From Morchella semilibera (lineage: Eukaryota > Ascomycota > Pezizomycetes > Pezizales > Morchellaceae): a stretch of DNA of 64,000 nt. Position 1 is the stretch's first letter. Each line of letters opens with the position of its first letter. This document shows positions 1 through 11,017 of this stretch, one piece after another. The notes beneath the pieces were generated by a model. The model made no database searches. It saw only the letters and a program-made list of their open reading frames with translations, and had not been told where the DNA came from. A program made the translations under genes and the position numbers. The DNA lies in NCBI GenBank assembly GCA_009192285.1, contig WBVU01000005.1:2188731-2252730 (forward strand), written 5' to 3'.

Positions 1-511
1 CCACCAGCACCGAGCCCCAACCCGGACCCGCAACGTAAGTCCCCCCAACCCACCACCATCCCCACCAGCTAACCCAACGCCCGCACACAGCACCGCAGGC
101 AGCGACGACACCAACCGCATCTTCATCATCCTCTACAGCATGTGCCCGGTCCCCAACGACCCCGACAAGGGCTGGCACGTGACCCACTCGCGCGTAGTGA
201 TGCGGCGCCCGGGCGGTGCCCAGCTCCGACAGGGCCGCAGCGTCCCGCCGCCCACCACCTCGCCCGAGTGGAATGTGTGGACCGTTGGCGACCTGGACTA
301 CGAGAACGCGCGCGGCGGCCTGCACCTCGACTATCTGCGCGAGGTGCTGTTCCGCCTGGACGGCGTCAGCAGGCGCAAGGTCAGCCGGCCCACGCTGGTC
401 TCCCTGGTCCAGGCTGAGCGGCATAGGCAGATCTCGGCGGGCTGTGTCGTGGACTGCCCGCCGTACTTTGAGGAGCGCGCCCATTGGTATAACTATGTCC
501 AGCCCATGTAG
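1..511 (+). CDS. 3' end of an unrecognised protein gene (partial at left edge)
   Basis: The window opens inside an exon (about 1-34), followed by a GTAAGT donor, a C-rich 56-base intron ending CACACAG at 90, and a terminal exon 91-511 with a TAG stop. The reading frame is continuous across the junction. The visible C-terminal part is about 150 residues. It starts with a Pro/Thr-rich stretch, then a compact segment with a hydrophobic core (IFIILYSM) and several aromatic residues, and ends in WYNYVQPM. The exon is GC-rich with strong third-position G/C preference, like other real genes here (HUS1, CYC2), which supports it as coding. I do not recognise a family or motif, and the N-terminus lies outside the window. 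Function unknown; the CDS call rests on codon bias, frame continuity and a good splice site. Confidence 0.55.
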   Translation, partial: HQHRAPTRTRNVSPPNPPPSPPANPTPAHSTAGSDDTNRIFIILYSMCPVPNDPDKGWHVTHSRVVMRRPGGAQLRQGRSVPPPTTSPEWNVWTVGDLDYENARGGLHLDYLREVLFRLDGVSRRKVSRPTLVSLVQAERHRQISAGCVVDCPPYFEERAHWYNYVQPM

Positions 512-1489
512 GGTGTGGGTGTAGGCGTGTAGTCCGGCCGTCTGGGAGAGAAGGGGGCGGGGGGCTAGCGGGCTGGCTCTGGGGTTAATTGGGAAGGTAG
601 CAATAATGAGAATTGTTTACTTGGCCTTTGTGAGTCCTTCGGTGCCTTCTTTCTATCTTACAGTGTGAATGTGAAATGTGAAATGTCAATTGTAAATGTG
701 TGAGCGCATCTCTACCCCAGTGTCAATGATCAATCCAACCACCTCCGCTCCCCCCCCTTTTTTTTCAGCCGTGCTTCGATTCGGCCCGGCGGTGTGGTGC
801 GGTTATCAGGATGTTGCGTGGGAGGAATACCTAGATAGCTCTCGAGTGTGTGTCCGGGGGGCGCCAGTCTCGACTGTATGTGTGTGTCTTTTTGATACAG
901 GGTTTTACTACTACACGAGGCCGCTGTGTGATTTAATCTAAGAGCTGCACTGCATATGTACCTAGTAGTTACTCCCCGCACAATATGGCATTGAGGTCTC
1001 CCGCACAAGGTGGTGGTGGATGATTCCCGTAGGATTCAGTGTGGAATTTGTGTACTTGCGTCGCGAAGAATTCATTACTGAATAACGTCTCTCTTGAAGT
1101 CACGCGTAACAGTACCACCATACCCGTTACTACACGTCTATTTAAGCGCCCATTCACTATCTAGACGAGAAGGGAGAAACCATAGTCGTCGGCATGTACT
1201 GAGACCAATGCCCAAGAAAAATGAATGCACACAAACAGATTTATATGGAGAAAAATAACATAAATATAATAAGAGAAATGCCTTATGAGATTCGACCACA
1301 CCATACAAGATACCCCAGCCAAAGAGGGTGCGGGAAAAGATCAAGAAAAGAAAAGAGACCAGATTCTATACCCCCGTTTCTAACCCATGAGTATCAGAAT
1401 AATAGACTCAAACACCACGTACCATCTATGATGATATAAAGCAGAGCTTTAAGAAAGAGACTCTATGTCTATTTGTGCATCGTCTATGA
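512..1489. other. Intergenic region, no gene seen
   Basis: This stretch lies between the 3' ends of the first gene and the large minus-strand ATPase gene. Only short overlapping ORFs without family resemblance are present. There is a pyrimidine tract near 750-770 and A/T-rich sequence near 1240-1290. I see no RNA gene or clear repeat. Confidence 0.6.
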
Positions 1490-4400
1490 TCAGATGTTGA
1501 TGTCCCATGGCTTGGCGCCAGGAATGCTCTTCAACTTGGTCATGATTTTTATAAAGTACTCCTGGACAAATGTCTCACTGTTGAACAATTGTTAGTTAAA
1601 CTCCTTGAAAATGGGGGGGGGGGTAGACACATACGTGTAAAAGGAATGTTTCTCGTCATGAACCTGAACAAGGTTATGCGCTAACTCGTGACAAAGCACA
1701 ACAAACCAGTAGATCAGTGCCTGGGAAGGGTCTCCCACTGCAACATCTTTGGCATGAAGCTGGAGATAGAATCTATATCTAGTTAGGGAGTGCAGAAAAA
1801 CCATGATAAGTTATAATGGTGATACCTTAGGTTAAAAAACAGTGAACCGTTGGTGTTAAACGCAATGGTATTCCCTAGTCTCCTATTAGTGAGAAGTCTT
1901 CAAGCTAAGGATCGACTTCAAGACTTACCAACTTCATCGTAAAAGATATGCAGTGTAGTGATTGCTAGCCCGAAAATTCCCGAAAGCTCCTTTAGCATGT
2001 TTGAGAACTCATTCATCTCCTTGACGTGTTTCTGGCCTAAAGCGGCTTTGTCCACGATTTTGCGGTCGACGAAAACCTTAATTCCATTGGGTGTCTCTGC
2101 GAAATAGAGAATATCTTGCCCCGAACTACATAACAGTGTACCAGATTAGTATGTGTGATGGAACAAAGCAACCATGGGCAATATCATACTGATTGTCACA
2201 GTAACTCGGGGCTTCTTTAACCTCGAATGTTTGTGGAGGGCTAAAAACACTGTCAGAGTTATGACCTCTGCTAGCCCCGATAGCTCTCTGTAGGTTGGCC
2301 TGGATCCTGTGTGGTTCCGTAGCTTTCCCGATATCAGGCTTACCCTCGCCTAGAATTGGAGCCGGCTCTAGTTGTCCTGGAGACTTTACTTTTTGCTGTG
2401 GGTTATCACCACCTAACAAGTTCCGCATTTGTTCCGTTGGCCCGCTGTTCGCCTCAAATCCCAGATGCTTACTAATCCTTCCAAAGAAATCATTCCTAAG
2501 CTTATCTGGAACATTATGCTGTGCTGGGGGATTAACAGCCTTGTTCTGTGGTGATCCCCCAAATGCTCCAGGCATATCCAGCTTCTCCTCTTCAGCCCTC
2601 TTCTGCTCTATTTGCCTGGCGACTGCACCCTGCTGTAGTTGCAATTGTGATTGTTGATAACGCTTCTCTTGTTCCTCAAGCACTTTTCTTTCTAACTCGG
2701 CTTGCTTCAACCGCTGCTCCTCGGCCATCCTCGCCTCAGCGGCCTTCGCTCGCAAGATGCGGTCAACATTGTAACCTCTTGACTTTAATGTCATCAAGTC
2801 TTTAGCAAAAAAGAAATACCAGTCAGCCTTATAAATCCACCAAAAAATTCGAAAATCTTACCATTATGGAGCAAACTATCTAGTAGCAAGCTTGAATGTG
2901 GCCTTGGCTTTCGGAGAATCAGGGTCACAAGAGCCTGAGAAACGTCGTAATACTCGAATTTCGGTGTCAAATACAGTGTCCACCATTTTGTCTTTTGATT
3001 CATCGTGATTGTGGCTGTTTTGGTATCCTGGTGGGTCAAGCTTTTGGATCCTTCGTTTCTCAGGGTTCTCCTCAATCTAATTGAGTCCACTATTTCCACT
3101 TTCAAATTATTCTCAAGCCATCGCGCATCATGTAAGACCTCTTCAGTATTATTGTGCAGGAACAACCTCGATCTTTCAAGGACTAGTTTTCTCAATTTTT
3201 CCGCCTTTTCGGGCATGGGCCTCACGTGACCAATGTTCCAGTCAGTTGAGACTTTGCTCGAAAGTCGTTGTACCCCTAAGGACTATATAGATATGTTAGT
3301 AAAATATCAAGTACGAGGCTTTTCTGACGCACCTGATAAAGGCCTTCTAAAGCATCCTCCTGTGGCGCTGCCAAGATCTCTCCCCTAAACAGAAGGAACA
3401 AGACATAATCATCGGAAATCAAAACTTCATCTACCCTTGCAAGCACAAATTCCCTGATACCACCAGCATCATCCTCATCTATGGTAGCTGAGTCCATTTG
3501 ACTAGATTTCTCGTTGGCGTATGAACGCCATCTGAATGACCCCAAAAAGGGACTTCTCCGCATCTCCTTAACGAGTACTTTATCTTTCCTGAGGTGCGAC
3601 CAACTCTCGGCGATACTCCTTAGTACACTGAGATACTTATCGGAGCTATTGAATACTCCATATAGTCTTTGTGGCTCGCGCACCATCATATAGGCTACTT
3701 CCGCCACAGTTGGTTCGTGCTTACTCCCACATTTCAATAAAAATGAGTTCGCCTCTTGCCCAAAATCCACAAAATCGAATATTTCAAAATACTGACTTCC
3801 TACCCCACCTAAAAAGCATGTCTTTGGGGTGATAAATTTGATCTTTAGATCCGAGGATGGTATCCTCTCGCGGTCTTTCAAGGGCACCGGAATGATTCTT
3901 GCCTGGCTTAGCCTTTCTACTAGATGTGGCATAATGTCGGCCAATCTAGTCGAAAAGTAACCAAACTTTTCTCGCGCAGCGCGAGCTGTGGACGGTGGAG
4001 AATTGATGAGTACGTCCACACAGTCTTTCATATCAGGATCCGATTTCACACCGAACTTGGGCCCATGTTGTTGAAGATCTTGTCTCAAGACGTCAAATCC
4101 CATGATTGCAGCTTTAGGGTTTGAAAAGCACTGCCATGGAGTAACGAGATAGGGGCCTTTCTCTCCTTTATTATCATTGAGTGGTAGAAACGGGATGGTG
4201 ATTCCGGCGGTGTTGGAGTTATGATATGAGTTTGTGTGGTAGTTGATAATAAAATAAGACAGGGCTGCCTCTCTCAATGCCGCATCCTCCTTGTTTCCCG
4301 CAATTTGTAGCACTTCTTGCACGCCCGGATACCGCTTTAAACCTAAGGTTGAAAGAAATTTTGCTTCATTGCTTCCTTCTCTCCAAGGTCCAGGCCATTG

Positions 4401-7035
4401 TAAGATAGGTAACTGCAACTTCCTCAGACCGTCGTTAGGCTCGTAGAGTTCTGAAACTTTGTGTAAACCTTTCGCGCCAACTCCCTCGGCCTTACAGATG
4501 GCTGTGTTTTTGAGCTTTGTAATGTCCTCCCTAGGTATGTCTTCTCGTACGCTAGTAAGGTACCGTATGAGATCCACATGACTCCATTTGACAGCACCTC
4601 CGGGTGACCCATTCATCAACCTCTCAAAAACAAGTTTTAGATCCACCGTTTTCCGAACCCCTAAGGCAACAAGGAGTTTATCTCTAACTCCATGCATACT
4701 CTCTATCAGTGGTAAGTCCGAAAATAATTTGACGGTGTTGAAGTAGGCTTCACGGGGAATCTTCATGCCCTGTCTGGTTGGAATGCAAGTTCTATCCTTG
4801 AGGAGGGTAACGATGGCTTCTTTGCTATTGGGGGGCAATTGCTCCCATCCTTTCGAAATTATTGCCAGCACAGTATGAGCAAACTTTGCAGAAAGCTGTA
4901 TATTTTGTTCAACAGGTAGCACTGAGGCTTTGGCGCAGATATACTGCAACCAATACGAAACTCCCAATTCCTCCCATCCTAAAGCATCTAACTGGGGTTT
5001 TGTTAAGCTTTTTGTAACATTGAATGGGAGACAATCAGGTGGTACGGGAATATCGGCAGAAAGCTTTTGAGCGTTGATGTAAAATTTGACAGTGCCGAGG
5101 GATATAGGCACCCCAAAACTTTCGCCTTTAGAGTCAGCGACCGCTGTGGTCGCAACGGCTACTTCTAGCAAGCTTTTGACCCCAACAACGTCTAGTTCAT
5201 CCTTGAGGCGCTTTCCTGCTAGCCAGTTTAAAAACAACCCCAACTGGTCTCCACTTAGTGCCTTGTCAGCTAGCTCTCTGCGGATGTCGCTGATGGTAAT
5301 CTCCGTCAACAATCCCATCTCCTTTAATTGTGCCACAAGGACCGGCGCTTCCTTTTCAAGCCTCTCTGGCAACAAAGGCATCCCTTCCAAAAAGTTCACA
5401 TCGCTCGCCACGCGAACCTTGTCACTTGATAGCACCCCTTTTGTCGACAAAAGCTCAATAGAATCTTTCCTTGAGCAATTCCAAAACTCCGACTCGATGT
5501 ACCTCCCCACGGTTGAAGACGGTGTTGACTGGGCAAATGTGAACTGCCGCATAATGTGTATCGCATGGCCATAAAGATTCGCAAGATTCTCTGACTTTAG
5601 ACCAGCTGCTCTCTGACCAAGCACGGACATCTCATCGGTATACATGATCCTCGCCAGGATCCCGGATATCCGCAACATCTCAATATTCCATTCCTTGACG
5701 ACTCTTGCATTTAAGTCAATATTTTCTCGCTCGACTGTAGGAATAACTGAAGGTGCCGAGATATGAGCGCAGATGCTTGTGGTCTGGTGCGTGGGAAACC
5801 CAATGAATATTTTCCCAGATTTACTTGGGAGGACGTTTGAGAAGATTTCCGCTTTATGCTCGGAAGCATCCAGTTCGTCCTTTGACATGGAAAGAATGGC
5901 AATTTTCGTGGTTCTGGGGGGAGGCTTTTTCGTCGCCCTCTCTAGTTCTCGAGCGAACGCTGAACTGACCGAGGTTGTGACAGTGGCAGTCGCTATTCGC
6001 AAGAATATAGTTGCCTGTGTATAGTCCGTTAAATTTGAGGAACTCACGTCCTTATATGTGCTAGTTGGCTGAGTTGTTGCACTAAACCGGGAAAAGATGG
6101 ACCGCAAACCGTTTGCGATATCAACAATAGGTGCCCGGTGGTGGGTTATGTTCATATACTTCGCATCAATCTGTAGGCGCTCAGTCTCTACGGCTGAGAT
6201 TCTCATAAGCCGCTCAGACGCGGCTGGATTTATCGAACTGGGAATCGCCAAAGGTTCCGGCGGCGATGTTTTCTTTGCTAGTTGTAATAGGCACCGGTCA
6301 TCCACGTATAGTGATATCGCGTTGAGTTTGACGAATGTAAGAGATGTTGCAAAGAATTTACAAAGTTCTTTCAAGTCAGGCAACTCCGTAGGCTCTCTGT
6401 ACTCAAGTAGGAAGGTAGTGTATGGGTCACTTTCTTTTAGCTTATGTCGGCGAGTAACAAGGGTATTCTCTTTCCAGTAAAATATCATGGTTTCGTTCCC
6501 AGAAGATACGAAGGGCTCCTCGCAGTCGGCAAATACACTATAAAACCCTACTCCAAAAGCTCCGATCTTTGTTTCGTCTGGATTCCCTTCTGCTATTCTT
6601 TTCAAACGTTGCCAATCCTCCTCCCTAAATGAGTGCCCGTTATTCCTCACTAGCATCCGCCGCATCTTTCGTTTAGTGATATCTTGAATGTCAGGCTCTT
6701 GGTGGTTGGGTTGTAATGAGCTATTGACACTGTCATAACGGACTTCTACGGAAGTGGCGTTTGCATCAGCGGCATTTTGGAGAAGCTCTCGAAGACTACC
6801 CAACACTCCTGTTAGCCAAAAATCGCCGGGAAGAGTTCGAGACGAGCTGCATACGTTGTATTTTCGCTTGAGTATCTAGCTAAGACTTTATCGATCTATA
6901 GTGCTTGCCTGTTAGTTTTCAAGGCAGCAAATAAACGAGCGCGATACGCACCAAAGCCCTTGTATTGACAGTAACAGCTTCTTCTTCCTGCGTTGATCCA
7001 AGAGTCTGTGCTCTGAGAGCGTTGTAGTCAGTCAT
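1490..7035 (-). CDS. Large GHKL-ATPase (HATPase_c) protein with DUF3684-type C-terminus
   Basis: This encodes a protein of roughly 1,690 residues related to the fungal DUF3684 / sacsin-like family. The N-terminal ATPase fold shows the Bergerat N-box ELLQNAADANA followed by RNNGHSF and the glycine-rich lid GAFGVGFYSVF. This is Hsp90/sacsin-like nucleotide binding; the client and pathway are not known. A Glu/Gln/Arg-rich coiled-coil segment (about 2600-2780) precedes the C-terminal part, which contains CHELAHNLV. The likely start is ATG at 7035-7033 (MTDYNALRAQTLG). The main exon is 3276-6806. Further exons are joined by clean GT-AG introns (near 3226-3275, 2797-2850, 2126-2190, about 1928-1850, about 1806-1760 and about 1592-1570), and the last exon ends TGA at 1492-1490 (GAKPWDINI). 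One oddity: the junction between the small exon IDKVLARYSSENT (about 6895-6855) and the main exon at 6806 does not hold frame with the obvious donor and acceptor. It needs an alternative splice or a one-base error. Family call is strong; function is inferred only from the fold. Confidence 0.85.
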
Positions 7036-7380
7036 TCTGAAAGCTCAGATGTTGAGCTCACGGACCGCAGCCGAGCTTCTAGCGATAGAGCAGAGTGAGA
7101 AGGGATGGGAAAGGGGATGGGAAAGAGAGAAAGAAAGCTAGTGGGGCTGTGAGAGAAGAGGGGATGGTGATGGTGGATGAAAGAGTCGTCACGCGGGGAG
7201 GGGCAACTCTGGATAGTACGTGTTTGTTGTGTTTATAAATAAAACCTCTCTCATATTGGTTGATCATGGAGATTCGAGAACCTCTGCGCATCGGTTGCAA
7301 TAATCGCCACTAACCTAAAATGGAAGGTATGATGTGCTGAGCGCGATATCTTACTTGCTCGCATCATGATAGGTGATGAC
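7036..7380. promoter_or_regulatory. Upstream region of the GHKL-ATPase gene
   Basis: This is the 5' flank of the minus-strand ATPase gene. On the minus strand it is rich in CT runs (TCTCTTTC-like, about 7079-7160), typical of fungal pyrimidine-rich promoters and leaders. No specific operator is recognised. Confidence 0.35.
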
Positions 7381-7470
7381 GTTTCCGAACACGACTGCTA
7401 TTGCATACACACAAAAAAGTGCCAAGTCCCCCTATTTGTATTGGTATGCAATATTATCGTGTTCGGAAAC
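7381..7470. repeat. 90-bp inverted repeat (foldback/MITE-like)
   Basis: The left arm 7381-7408 begins GTTTCCGAACACGA and the right arm 7444-7470 is its reverse complement, ending TCGTGTTCGGAAAC. The first 14 bases of each arm match perfectly, and a second block (ATTGCATAC) also pairs, leaving a loop of about 35 bases. It sits 20 bp from a second hairpin element. It carries no ORF and is probably a miniature inverted-repeat element or its remnant. Confidence 0.6.
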
Positions 7471-7490
7471 TTCATGCAGAATTGGGTACA

Positions 7491-7592
7491 TACATGTACT
7501 TCGGGTGTAGGGTAAGTGAGACACCCTTCACGCAACCTTGGCAGAGTGTCTCCTCACTTACCCCTACACCCAAAGTACATAACATACATGTA
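7491..7592. repeat. Hairpin element, copy 1 (conserved loop)
   Basis: A long near-perfect palindrome. The left arm GTACTTCGGGTGTAGG-GTAAGTGAG pairs with CTCACTTACCCCTACACCCAAAGTAC. The loop contains ACCCTTCACGCAACCTTGGC. TACATGTA motifs lie at both edges (7491-7498 and 7585-7592). A second copy with the same stem and nearly the same loop is at 60126-60221, so this is a dispersed element. It is too short to encode protein. Confidence 0.75.
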
Positions 7593-8600
7593 TCTAGAGG
7601 TCGATTCTTAGAAGGCTAAGGAAGTACCCCTTAAGCTGTCAATGCTGCCCCACTATAACAAAGGGTTGAGATTTGTAGGGGAGACCAACCATTTGATAAG
7701 GGAGATAACAAGATCTGTTACCAACGTTTGGGGGTTACGGGATAAAGCTTCACACTAGATACATTTAGTTTGTCACTGCAGGATTACCCTAAGATGCAGC
7801 TACAGCCTCAAGAGGGTACGTGCATTTGGGGGGGGCTTCTGATTTGTTAGGGCTTCGGATCTTCAAGTCTGCATGGGGGCAGGACCCCCAACTGGGGTCG
7901 TAAATTAAGCCGTCCCTCTGATTGGTTATTGGCTCCGATCACTCGTCTGGATAACCTTAAGTCGACAGTGGCCGAGATGGGAAGCGACACACAGATAACG
8001 TTTAACAGTTGCGCAACCCAGCTCCGTCATTAGTCTTTCAGTGCAACCCTGCAATCCGTTTTAAAAGTAAATTCATGCAGCCAAGAGTCAACCCTATACA
8101 TGAATTTATTGACAAGCAAGGCATAGAGGTAGACCTTACTGAGAAATATGTATTTGAGGACTGGAGATTCTACACTGCTATTTCTGATAAAGTGACTTGT
8201 CAGCTGCAATGGCGGCGCAGGCTTGGCTGCTTGAGTTTCCCTTTCACTTTGAAAATTGTTTTCAGGGCTGCACTGAAAGACTCTATTATATTGGTGATCA
8301 CAGGAGGTCTTCATTGCCTATTACATGTGCAGCTTGGATCACGATATGGTTGGTGTGTGTCAAGTCATCTCATAGTTCTGGGCAATCGAGGGGGGGGCGG
8401 GCTCTCAGATAGTAATAGGCCAAGCAGAGGATTAGTTGAGTATCCCTTGGTAAAATACTTCGACGAAACAAGAGTACCGGGGTAATACACTTAAGACATT
8501 TCGGCACCGATTAAATCTATAAGATTTGAACTAGAAGTAATTCTAACCAGGGCTCGGGAGTGTCAGCACACGCTGCCAACGCCGGCAACAGGGCTAGGTA
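7593..8600. other. Intergenic region, no gene seen
   Basis: Only short ORFs lie here; the longest plus-strand ORF, near 8009-8485, has no family resemblance or codon bias. G-runs occur at 7828-7835 and 8391-8399. No RNA gene is recognised. Confidence 0.5.
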
Positions 8601-8818
8601 AAGTCCCCACCCAAAAGTTTATCTAAACTAGGTGGAACCCGGTTCCAAATGTAGAAGTACCACAACAAAGTTAATTATGATGAAAGCCTTTTGCACATTT
8701 TTGAATTGGTAAAAAGGAGTGGTTAGGGTGTAACAAAATATTTCGGTGGAGAGCCCCGTTGCTAGGTAGATTCGTAGGGACCCCCCAGGCTTTCACGGAA
8801 ACTTTTGGGTAGGGGCTT
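8601..8818. mobile_element. 218-bp MITE with TA flanks
   Basis: The terminal inverted repeats are about 20 bp. The left end reads AAGTCCCCACCCAAAAGTTT, and the right end read in reverse is AAGCCCCTACCCAAAAGTTT (two mismatches). Both ends are flanked by TA (8599-8600 and 8819-8820), the target duplication of Tc1/mariner-type elements. There is no coding capacity, so it would be non-autonomous. Confidence 0.7.
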
Positions 8819-9383
8819 TACATACGTAATTATAAAGCACCTGCAGCTCTAACGATCGAAATATTTACAAAACGACGAGGATCTTTAGCAAGCATTATGC
8901 TGTATTTAAGATTATATAATTATATCTATTAGAAAAGATACTGCGGAGGTCAATTGATCAACCGGTATATAATCTGAGGGTAAGGCAACGTGTGCATGTG
9001 GGTGGATACGATACTTATATAAGTACTTACATATAATGTACCTAACCAATTGGGAACTCCCGCGTAGCACTGCATGCACTGAATTTTGACCAGCCACTTC
9101 TGGGAGTTGACCTAGGTTGTGTTACGGCGGGCAAGGTTGATACCGCAACATAAAGGTTACTGGGCTGTCTGTTCAGAAGTTCTTACAACCTGATTCCCCA
9201 AGTACATACACACAGGCATCAAGCGTGAGCATTGATACAAACCGAGACCTAGGGGTCGTTTTATTCTGTTGATATAGGTTACTTACATGTACTGAGGGAC
9301 TGCATGCAGCTCCCGTACTCCTCCGTTTAAGTATACATGTAATTGAAAGGAATAAAACTTAACCATACCAACCTTTATTAACT
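8819..9383. other. Intergenic region with TACATGTA motifs
   Basis: No gene is visible. Two TACATGTA palindromes lie at 9284-9291 and 9334-9341. The sequence is moderately A/T-rich. Confidence 0.5.
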
Positions 9384-10141
9384 TTACAAATGAAAAGAGT
9401 CCATAGCTAGACTAAGAGAAAGAAAAATAAAAAGAGTGAAGAAAGAAGGAAAACCTATCCAAGACATGATAGGCATATGTATGTTCCAAAAATAACATGT
9501 CGAATATAATAACCCCGCCCAAAGAGATTGTAAACGCCAACCGACCAAATACTCCTTACCAACGATATGTGATAATTTTTTGGATGCTAGAAAACTTGCA
9601 AAACCCCTTCCTAGTCTTAGATAGGCTTGAATCAAACCCAGGGAAATATCTTCGCCAACTCCACAAAGAAGACTACAGAGACCTGAAGAACCCCGATGGT
9701 CTGGCTTGAGTCAAGATTTCCCAAGGAACGAATAACGAACGAGAAGGGGATGAACAAGAGTCCCATAAAAACGAAAAGAAGAAATCGCCGCACTTCCGGT
9801 GAAACCTGCGGGAATCGAGTAGCTCTTGCGGGTGCTGCGGCCATCTCCAACTCATTCGGTGAAGTATCTTGGTTTTTGTAGCCTTCGGGGGTTGAGGCTA
9901 GAGTAGCGAGTCAGCGGCCTAGCCCGAATTAAATGAAGGTCGAGTGTAATTTCTGAAAATTTACGGCATTACCTCTGGACATGTTGCTATGAATATTGGC
10001 CATAGCGGAGTTATGAAGAGTTGGCGTAGCTGTATTGAGCGGGGGTGTTGAACTTGTAGATTCGGATAGCTCTTTAATCGAATCATCCGGTTGAACAGAT
10101 ATTTTTAAAGCATCGGAGTCGCATGTAAATTGAGAGTCCAT
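9384..10141 (-). CDS. Possible small spliced membrane protein gene (weak candidate)
   Basis: On the minus strand an ATG at 10141 opens a Ser/Thr-rich 57-residue stretch (MDSQFTCDSDALKISV...) running to a GTAATG donor near 9972. It sits below a TATA-like stretch (about 10310-10325) and a CT-rich leader. Downstream, an ORF at 9632-9850 encodes a strongly hydrophobic segment (LLFVFMGLLFIPFSFVI, then VSVVFFVELAKIFPWV), suggesting two membrane spans. A third ORF, 9384-9635, is also hydrophobic. Joining them requires introns I cannot place with certainty. No family is recognised. It may be a real small membrane protein, a gene relic or chance. Confidence 0.3.
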
Positions 10142-10419
10142 TTTTGCGTTTTGTGTGAGAAAACCGTGAAGTTACTAGCTATGTAGTTTGATGAAGCGGA
10201 ATTATCTTGACTTTAAGAATAGAATAAGAGAAAAGAAGAGAATTTGGAGAGAGAAGGGAGTTGGGAGGGAGAAGAGAAGAGAACCGGGAGAGAGAAGAGA
10301 ATTAGGCATTTATACCTATATAAATCCAATAACCAATTTTCGATGTGCAAGTCTTGAGATGGATGATCAAGAGAGGCCTAGGGAAATAAACCCAGCGCGG
10401 TGGTAGGTATTACTATGTG
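10142..10419. promoter_or_regulatory. Purine-rich leader and TATA-like region upstream of the small gene candidate
   Basis: Bases about 10200-10300 are a GA-rich tract on the plus strand (CT-rich on the minus strand). Next to it lies a minus-strand TATA-like sequence near 10310-10325. This fits a fungal polymerase II promoter firing leftward. Confidence 0.3.
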
Positions 10420-10535
10420 GGGTGCTTTTGCCTGATTGGTGAACTCTTATTCCCCTCTGCGAGGTGCTTTTGTCTAACTGGTCTAATTGTTGCAACCCTG
10501 ATTCCCCTCTGCAAGGTGCTTTTGTCTGATTGGTC
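10420..10535. repeat. Three imperfect copies of a CCAAT-containing unit
   Basis: The unit GGTGCTTTTGYCTGATTGGT occurs at 10421-10440, about 10462-10482 (diverged in the CCAAT core) and about 10515-10535. The last two are preceded by ATTCCCCTCTGC. ATTGG is the reverse CCAAT box, so this could be an upstream element about 500 bp before the Clr5-ankyrin gene. It could equally be a decayed minisatellite. Confidence 0.5.
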
Positions 10536-11017
10536 GGATATTCGGTCGGGTACATATTTTTCCTGCTTGCAGCTCAGCCTCCCCGTGTTTCAACGCGCAC
10601 TCGCCATCAGAAAGCGCCGGTACGTTGGCACACTGCACTGGTAATGTAGAGCCTCGAGGCGGGTTATTCTTACCGGGTGCACATGGAAGTATCAAAATGC
10701 ATATATGCCCGGGATGTTATTGGGTAACAAAAGCACCATGCCGAGAACGCTACTAATTGGTAGTACATACACATGCCCATATATTACTTGTCGAGGATGC
10801 CATCCACTCATGTCTTAGTATACTCTACCCTACTCTAGATGAGCGCAAGACTCAATATTTAAACCTCACCACCCGCCCTCGATTTCTCTTAAGATTCCCC
10901 CATCACCATCACCTTATAGCAAGCATCAACACTTTATTCTTACCTTCCACTACAACAAATCTTTCCTTTCCAATTTTTAACTATCTCTACAGCCCTACCA
11001 AACTATAGCTACGCAAA

